Source: UBA2279 sp034399355
GTDB lineage: Bacteria; Actinomycetota; Coriobacteriia; Anaerosomatales; Anaerosomataceae
DNA: 64,000 nt
NCBI GenBank assembly: GCA_034399355.1
Contig: JAXMMT010000043.1
Location: 1 to 64,000 of the forward strand
Direction of reading: 5' to 3'
In this document: positions 59,187 through 64,000 of the stretch, in pieces
Layout: every line of letters begins with the position of its first letter
Numbering within the stretch: position 1 is the stretch's first letter
The notes under the pieces: generated by a model
Told to the model about the DNA's origin: nothing
Seen by the model: the letters and a program-made list of their open reading frames with translations, nothing else
The model's database searches: none
Program-made: the position numbers and the translations under genes

Positions 59187-60077
59187 GTGAACAGGAAGCG
59201 GATCGTTGTGCTCGGACTCGTATTCGCGATGCTGCTCGGCGTCTTTGCGCTGGCCGGCTGCGGCAAGACCGAGGACACCACGGACGGCACGACCGATGGC
59301 ACGACCGAGCCGGTAGCCGAAGAGCTCACGGGCGCCATCAACGTCGAGGGCTCCGACACGCTCGTCAACGTTGCGGGCGCGTGGGCCGACGCGTTCATGA
59401 CCGAGAACCCCGGCGTCATGATCTCGGTCAAGGGCGGCGGTTCCGGTACCGGCATCGCTGCGTTAATCAACGGCACGGTGGACTTCGCGGACGCGTCTCG
59501 TGAGATCAAGGACGAGGAGATCCAGCAGGCCAGTGACAACGGGATCGACCCGGTGGAGCACAGGGTCGCCATCGATGGCATCGCCATCGTCGTGAACTCC
59601 GGCAACGGTGTCGAGGCGCTCACTATGGACCAGCTCGGCAAGATCTACCGTGGCGAGATCACCAACTGGAAGGACGTCGGTGGTGCGGACAAAGCCATCG
59701 TCCTCCTCTCGCGTGACAGCTCCTCGGGAACGTACGAGTACTTCAAGGAAGCGGTCGTCGGTAAGGACGCCGAGTACGCCAAGGAGGCCAAGCTCCTGCC
59801 TTCGAACCAGGCGATCGCCGACGAGGTCAAGGCCAACGACGCGGCCATCGGCTACATCGGCCTCGGCTACCTCACCCCGGACGTCAAGGTCGTCGCGGTG
59901 GATGGCGTGAAGGCCTCCGTCGAGACCGCCAAGGACGGCAGCTACCCGATCAGCCGCTACCTGTACATGTACAGCAACGGCGAGCTGAGCGACGTCATGC
60001 AGGCGTACCTGGACTGGATCCTCGGCTCCGACGGTCAGAAGATCGTAGCCGACGAGGGCTTCGTCCCGCTGCAGTAG
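59187..60077 (+). CDS. pstS: Phosphate-binding lipoprotein PstS
   Basis: Periplasm-side phosphate receptor anchored by lipid. It has 296 residues. The signal peptide ends in the lipobox FALAGC, followed by a short Thr/Asp/Gly-rich linker with a repeated DGTT unit. The ligand loops show EGSDTLVNVAGAWADAF, GGGSGTGIAALINGTVDFADAS and SRDSSSGTYEYF, the phosphate-contact motif. The GTG is chosen for spacing from GAGGG; a TTG one codon earlier is possible. First gene of the Pst operon. Confidence 0.95.
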   Translation: MNRKRIVVLGLVFAMLLGVFALAGCGKTEDTTDGTTDGTTEPVAEELTGAINVEGSDTLVNVAGAWADAFMTENPGVMISVKGGGSGTGIAALINGTVDFADASREIKDEEIQQASDNGIDPVEHRVAIDGIAIVVNSGNGVEALTMDQLGKIYRGEITNWKDVGGADKAIVLLSRDSSSGTYEYFKEAVVGKDAEYAKEAKLLPSNQAIADEVKANDAAIGYIGLGYLTPDVKVVAVDGVKASVETAKDGSYPISRYLYMYSNGELSDVMQAYLDWILGSDGQKIVADEGFVPLQ

Positions 60078-60081
60078 CACA

Positions 60082-61011
60082 GTGGCGATATCGACTGACA
60101 CGAAGCGCGGTCGAGCCCTCGGTCGCACGGCAAGTCGCCGTGCGACCGAGGTCGTCGTTCGCGCACTGGTGTTCGCATGCGGTTGGCTGGCCATCGTGAT
60201 CCTGGCCGCCATCGCCGTATTCTTGCTCACGAACGGGCTGCGTTCGATCGATGAGGTCGGCCTCGGCACGATGCTGACGGGTACCTCGTGGTATCCCACG
60301 TCGAACAACGCGCAGTTCGGCTTCCTTCCCCTCATCCTTGGTTCGCTGTTCGTCACCGGCGTTGCCCTTGTGGTCTCAGTGCCAGTGGGCGTCGGCGCCG
60401 CAGTCTACCTGTCCGAGTTCGCGGGCCGCGGTTTCAAAGAGGTCGCGAAGTCCGTCGTCGAATTCATGGCAGCCGTCCCTTCGGTCGTCTACGGCCTCAT
60501 TGGCGTCGCGGTACTCATCCCGTGGGTGCGCACCACCTTCCAGCTCGACAGCGGCATGACCGCGCTCACCGGCGGCATTGTTCTCGGTGTCATGTCGATC
60601 CCTACCGTGCTCTCCATCTCTGAAGATGCCCTGCATGCTGTGCCCGAGTCGCTTCGGCAGGCCTCGCTCGCGCTCGGCAACACGCGTTGGCAGACGACGT
60701 ACAAAGTCGTCGTTCCTGCCGCGTCCTCGGGCATCTTCGCGGCGGTGATGCTGGGGTTGGGCCGCGCTATCGGTGAGACGATGGCGGTGCTTATGCTCAC
60801 GGGCAACGCTGCCGTAATGCCCACAGGCGTGTTCGAGTCAGTCCGCACCATGACGGGCACGATCGCCGCCGAGATGGGCGAGGTCGTCCGCAAGGGCCTT
60901 CACTACTCGGCGCTCTTCTCGGTCGGGCTGGTGCTGTTCGCCATGACGTTTGCGATCAATCTGGCGGCAGACCTCGTGCTCGAGCGCCAGCGGAAGAGGT
61001 GGCGACGATGA
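60082..61011 (+). CDS. pstC: Phosphate ABC transporter permease PstC
   Basis: It has 309 residues with six predicted membrane helices, starting at a GTG four bases after pstS. The long periplasmic loop has TSWYPTSNNAQFGFLPLILG. The coupling motif reads EDALHAVPESLRQASLALGNTRW, the EAA loop that contacts PstB. GRAIGETMAVLMLTGNAA is a further family block. The last codons overlap pstA. Confidence 0.95.
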   Translation: MAISTDTKRGRALGRTASRRATEVVVRALVFACGWLAIVILAAIAVFLLTNGLRSIDEVGLGTMLTGTSWYPTSNNAQFGFLPLILGSLFVTGVALVVSVPVGVGAAVYLSEFAGRGFKEVAKSVVEFMAAVPSVVYGLIGVAVLIPWVRTTFQLDSGMTALTGGIVLGVMSIPTVLSISEDALHAVPESLRQASLALGNTRWQTTYKVVVPAASSGIFAAVMLGLGRAIGETMAVLMLTGNAAVMPTGVFESVRTMTGTIAAEMGEVVRKGLHYSALFSVGLVLFAMTFAINLAADLVLERQRKRWRR

Positions 61012-61865
61012 ACCGGGTGCAGCGTGCGCGGTTTGCCGAGAAGGTCGCGAAGACCGTTCTGGGTCTGATGGCGGTGATCGTGCTGGTCACCGCTGCCGCC
61101 GTCTTCATTTACATCCTCTCCAAGGGCTACCGCGCGATCAGCTGGGAGTTCCTGACCACCCGGCCTCTCAAGCTGGGGCGCGAGGGTGGGATCGGGCCGG
61201 CGATAGGCGGCACCGTGTGGCTGGTCTCGCTCACCGCGTTGTTCACGCTGCCCATCGGCATCCTCGCAGGCGTGTATCTCTCGGAGTACGCGCCCCGCAA
61301 TCTGCTGACGCGATCGATTCGCTTAGCAATCACGAACATGGCGGGCGTTCCCTCTATCGTCTACGGACTGTTCGGGCTTGCTGCGTTCGTCATGTTGGCG
61401 AACTTCAAGGTGTCCGTGCTGTCGGGGGCGCTCACTCTCACTTGCATGACGCTTCCAGTCGTCATCACGGTCACCGAGGAAGCGCTTCGGCAGGTGCCAC
61501 AGGATCTTCGCCACGCCTCGTTGGCGCTGGGGTCCACGAAGTGGCGCACTGTCCGCAAGGTCGTGCTGCCTGCCTCGATGCCGGGCATCGTGACGGGCTC
61601 TATCCTGGGTCTGGCGCGTGCTGCTGGCGAGACTGCGCCGATCCTGTTCACCGCTGCCGTGTTCATGTCACCACAGTTGCCGCGTTCACCGCTCGATCGG
61701 GTGATGGCGCTGCCGTACCACATCTATGCCGAGGTGACCTCCGTGCCCAACTGGAGCGAGGACCTCATCTGGGGCACCGCGCTAGTGCTCGTCGCGGGAA
61801 TCAGCATCGTGAGCGTGGCCGCAGGGGTCTGGCGCTCGATCCAGAGGAGGAAGATCCGTTGGTGA
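61008..61865 (+). CDS. pstA: Phosphate ABC transporter permease PstA
   Basis: It has 285 residues with six membrane helices. The ATG in the ATGA overlap with pstC, preceded by AAGAGG, is preferred to a GTG three codons earlier. EEALRQVPQDLRHASLALGSTKW is the EAA coupling loop, and GLARAAGETAPILFTAAVFM is conserved in PstA. The stop overlaps pstB. Confidence 0.95.
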   Translation: MNRVQRARFAEKVAKTVLGLMAVIVLVTAAAVFIYILSKGYRAISWEFLTTRPLKLGREGGIGPAIGGTVWLVSLTALFTLPIGILAGVYLSEYAPRNLLTRSIRLAITNMAGVPSIVYGLFGLAAFVMLANFKVSVLSGALTLTCMTLPVVITVTEEALRQVPQDLRHASLALGSTKWRTVRKVVLPASMPGIVTGSILGLARAAGETAPILFTAAVFMSPQLPRSPLDRVMALPYHIYAEVTSVPNWSEDLIWGTALVLVAGISIVSVAAGVWRSIQRRKIRW

Positions 61866-62725
61866 ACGCACTCAACGTGGGACTCGAGACTGCTACTGTG
61901 CCATCCCTTGTGGTGACCGACCGGTCACACATTGCATTGGCCCGAACGGATGCCGGTGGCAGCTTCACGCTGGCCGATGTATCTGTCGCGTATGGTCGCG
62001 ATCTCGTCATCGAGGGCGTCGGCATGTACATCGCGCCTCGTTCGGTCACCGCGCTCATCGGGCCGTCGGGTTGTGGCAAGTCGACGCTCCTGCGATGCCT
62101 TAATCGCATGAACGACGAGTTCGGGAACGTGAGAGTCGGCGGGCGCATCACGCTTGATGGTCAAGACATCATGAACAAGGAGATGGATCCCGTTGAGTTG
62201 CGTATGCGGGTGGGGCAGGTGTTCCAGCGCCCGAATCCCTTCCCGATGTCGATCTACGACAACGTTGCCTACGGTCCGCGCACTCAGGGTATCCGGAAGC
62301 GCAGAGAGCTCGACGATCTCGTCGAGGACTCCCTCCGTCGTTCGGCGCTCTACGAAGAAGTGAAGAAGAATCTCAAGAAGCACGCATTCGAGCTCTCCGG
62401 CGGTCAGCAGCAGCGCCTCTGCATCGCACGGGCGCTGGCGACGATGCCCGAGGTGCTGCTGATGGATGAGCCCGCCTCGGCGCTCGATCCCATCTCCACA
62501 CAGCAGATCGAGGACACGATCGCCGAGCTGAAAGCCTCGGTGACTATCGTCATCGTCACACACAATATGCAGCAGGCTGCGCGCATCTCCGATCAGACCG
62601 CGTTCATGCTGCGCGAGTCCATGGAAGAGCCCGCTCACCTGATCGAGATGACCGAGACGAAGAAGATCTTCACCAGCCCCGGCGACAAGCGCACTGAGTC
62701 CTACATCACCGGGCGCTTCGGCTAG
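61862..62725 (+). CDS. pstB: Phosphate ABC transporter ATPase PstB
   Basis: It has 287 residues. Walker A GPSGCGKSTLLRCLNRMND, Q-loop VFQRPNPFPMSIYDNVAYG, signature LSGGQQQRLCIARAL, Walker B VLLMDEPASALDP and switch VTHNMQQAARISD are all PstB-specific in form. The N-terminus carries about 35 residues before the core (short-chain PstB are near 250). The GTG start overlaps pstA; a TTG one codon earlier is better spaced from AGAGGAGG. No phoU follows. Confidence 0.95.
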   Translation: MNALNVGLETATVPSLVVTDRSHIALARTDAGGSFTLADVSVAYGRDLVIEGVGMYIAPRSVTALIGPSGCGKSTLLRCLNRMNDEFGNVRVGGRITLDGQDIMNKEMDPVELRMRVGQVFQRPNPFPMSIYDNVAYGPRTQGIRKRRELDDLVEDSLRRSALYEEVKKNLKKHAFELSGGQQQRLCIARALATMPEVLLMDEPASALDPISTQQIEDTIAELKASVTIVIVTHNMQQAARISDQTAFMLRESMEEPAHLIEMTETKKIFTSPGDKRTESYITGRFG

Positions 62726-62965
62726 GATCCTGGTCGTGAGGGCAAACGAAAGACCCGCCGTTGGCGAGCCTCTCGCACCCTCTCCGAGAAGAGGAGCGAG
62801 GTGCGTGGGGGGACTGCGCCTCGCTTCGATCGAGCGGCGTTTCCCGCTCCCGAGGGGGGAAATAGTCGCGGGTCGCCTGCTCGGCTTTTTGTAAGCAATG
62901 GGTGTGCCAGTATCACGCCTGCTGCGCCGTGTAGCCCCGTTGACAGGGACCGGGATGCCCGTCAG
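62726..62965. other. Intergenic region with several inverted repeats, no gene seen
   Basis: The 240 bases between pstB and the convergent MFS gene hold several inverted repeats. They include CGCACC with GGTGCG (62775-62806), CGCT with AGCG in the following 30 bases, and TTTCCC with GGGAAA (62840-62862). A GGCTTTTTG tract follows near 62882-62891. On the minus strand a hairpin ahead of a T-rich tail is likely a terminator. The rest could be a structured RNA or decayed sequence; no known RNA family was recognised. Confidence 0.35.
62743..62770 (-). terminator. Probable terminator of the MFS gene (minus strand)
   Basis: Read on the minus strand, GGCTCGCC pairs with GGCGGGTC (two G-U pairs) around an AAC loop and is followed by TTTCGTTTG. 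It lies about 195 bases beyond the MFS stop and just after the pstB stop on the other strand. On the plus strand the stem has mismatches and no T-run. Confidence 0.5.
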
Positions 62966-64000
62966 CTAGCAGCGCGCGGCGCCAGCTTCGCACAGCATAC
63001 GCGGCCTGAGCAGGAGTACCAGGCAGTAGCCGAGCAGCACGACGGCGCCTGCGAAGATGGCCCATGTGACGCCGATTGCATCCCCGAGTGCGCCGAACGC
63101 CAGCGAACCGAAGGGCATCATCCCCATGAATGAGAGCACGAACAGCGCCATTACGCGGCCGCGCAGCTCGTTGGGGACGGCGGTCTGGAGGTTCGTGTTG
63201 ATACTCGACACGCATGCGAGAAAGACGGCGCCCAACATGACGAGCAGCGCGGCAACTATGACGTAGCTGCGCACGAATGACAGCACGAGAAGCCCTACAG
63301 CCATCGCCGTGAGTGCATAGCGGATGATGCGTTCGCGCCTGACACTCCTTGGCAACGATGCGACGACCAGCGCGCCGATAAGCGCTCCGGCGCCGTTGAA
63401 GCCCATAAGGGATGCATAGCCGGTGCTGCCGAGGCCGAGTGTTCCCGCCGCAAAGGCGGGGAGCAACGTCATGAACGGCATTCCGAAGATGGTGAGCATG
63501 ACTGCGGTCACCAGGTGCATGGCGACGTGCGGATGCTTCCTAGCGTAGACGATTCCTGCCCCGAGACCGTCGTCACCGTGGCTCCCGGCGGGACGTCTCT
63601 CCTGTTTTGGCCTGATGACGGCGAGTGCCCAGATGACGAACAGGAAACTCACTGCGTTGACCAGGAAGACTGCGGTGATGCCGAGCTGCTCGTTGGCGCG
63701 AAACGCGGCTATGATGGCGGCGGTCACCATCGGTCCCACGAGACGTGCTGCGTTGAACTGCGCCGAACTCAGTGCGATCGCGTTCAGAAGTGAGCTACGC
63801 GGCACGAGATCCGGCACCATGGCCTGCCATGCGGGGAACATGAACGCCGAGACGACACCGCCAGCCAACGAGAGTCCGTAGATCCAAGGCATCGTTATGT
63901 GGCCGGTCTGGTTGAGCATGCCGAATGCGATCGCCTGCCCCATCAGGACGACCTGCGACACCATAAGTAGCTTACGGCGATCGAGCCTATCGGCGAGCGA
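62966..64000 (-). CDS. MFS transporter of the enterobactin-exporter/TetV type (partial)
   Basis: The start lies beyond the window; 344 codons plus the stop are visible. The first visible residues SLADRLDRRKLLMVSQ form the MFS motif A loop between helices 2 and 3. About ten further helices follow, with PAWQAMVPDLVPRSSLLNA and LQTAVPNELRGRVMALF, the second motif A-like loop typical of the MFS_3 (EntS-like) group. Substrate is unknown. It is convergent with the Pst operon. Confidence 0.88.
   Translation of the reverse strand, partial: SLADRLDRRKLLMVSQVVLMGQAIAFGMLNQTGHITMPWIYGLSLAGGVVSAFMFPAWQAMVPDLVPRSSLLNAIALSSAQFNAARLVGPMVTAAIIAAFRANEQLGITAVFLVNAVSFLFVIWALAVIRPKQERRPAGSHGDDGLGAGIVYARKHPHVAMHLVTAVMLTIFGMPFMTLLPAFAAGTLGLGSTGYASLMGFNGAGALIGALVVASLPRSVRRERIIRYALTAMAVGLLVLSFVRSYVIVAALLVMLGAVFLACVSSINTNLQTAVPNELRGRVMALFVLSFMGMMPFGSLAFGALGDAIGVTWAIFAGAVVLLGYCLVLLLRPRMLCEAGAARC

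Noticed and set aside
60950..61861. Upstream extension of the pstB frame to 591 codons
   Set aside because: The added part runs out of frame through pstA and gives a His/Gly/Arg-rich sequence. The real start is at the pstA-pstB overlap.
62740..62775. GGCAAAC..GAAA..GAGCC stretch resembling part of a c-di-GMP-I riboswitch
   Set aside because: The P2 stem, the GACGCAAAGCC-like core and the tetraloop receptor are absent, and the sequence fits a minus-strand terminator better.

Overview
The window is a contiguous stretch of a high-GC bacterial chromosome. Almost all of it is housekeeping genes packed into long operons with overlapping starts and stops. The order of the ribosomal-protein super-operon (tuf, S10, spc and alpha clusters with secY-adk-map-infA-rpmJ, then ecfA-ecfA-ecfT-truA-rplM-rpsI) is that of Gram-positive bacteria. 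GC content, GTG/TTG starts, a GuaB3-type IMP dehydrogenase paralogue, a RimI-TsaD fusion, CWB2 cell-wall repeats and a V/A-type ATPase together suggest an anaerobic member of the Actinobacteriota, probably Coriobacteriia or a relative. That placement is inference; no rRNA is present to confirm it. I saw no tRNA, CRISPR array, insertion sequence, integrase or prophage gene.

Layout. 1-15945: end of tuf, then 31 genes for ribosomal proteins, SecY, adenylate kinase, methionine aminopeptidase, IF-1 and RNA polymerase alpha, closed by a terminator. 16040-20213: an ECF transporter module (two ATPases and the T protein, no S component), truA, and rplM-rpsI behind their own strong promoter. 20371-23941 (minus strand): a three-gene amino-sugar cluster coding for a NagB-like isomerase/deaminase, a phosphoglucosamine-mutase-like protein and a GlmU-like beta-helix protein. 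24257-28018: acpS, nnrD/E, a CBS protein and alr. 28280-36897: a nine-gene V/A-type ATPase operon (F-I-K-E-C-G-A-B-D order in Enterococcus naming). 37092-41654: an unknown small protein, a nitroreductase, a family 4 uracil-DNA glycosylase, and the t6A genes tsaE-tsaB-(rimI-tsaD). 41763-43827: CIRCE-controlled groES-groEL. 43886-47416: a LysE-type exporter, ychF and a secreted amidase with three CWB2 repeats. 47709-51604: guaB3, guaA, chorismate mutase and DAHP synthase. 51665-56511: a small zinc protein, pcrA, a CBS/DRTGG family II pyrophosphatase and a PAP2 phosphatase. 56508-62725: phoR-phoP facing pstS-pstC-pstA-pstB. 62966-64000: an MFS exporter running off the end.

How the parts work together. 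The first 20 kb supply the translation apparatus plus Sec secretion and RNA polymerase alpha. The phosphate block is a self-contained regulatory and transport unit with PHO-box-like repeats in the divergent intergenic region. The t6A enzymes, GroESL, EF-Tu and the ribosomal operons all serve protein synthesis. The most unusual element is the minus-strand amino-sugar cluster. Its NagB-like protein has Arg where the catalytic Asp of glucosamine-6-phosphate deaminase should be and carries an insertion of roughly 45 residues. Its GlmU-like protein has lost the uridylyltransferase domain and gained a helical C-terminus. The set looks like a variant hexosamine-phosphate pathway whose reaction direction and product I cannot read from sequence.
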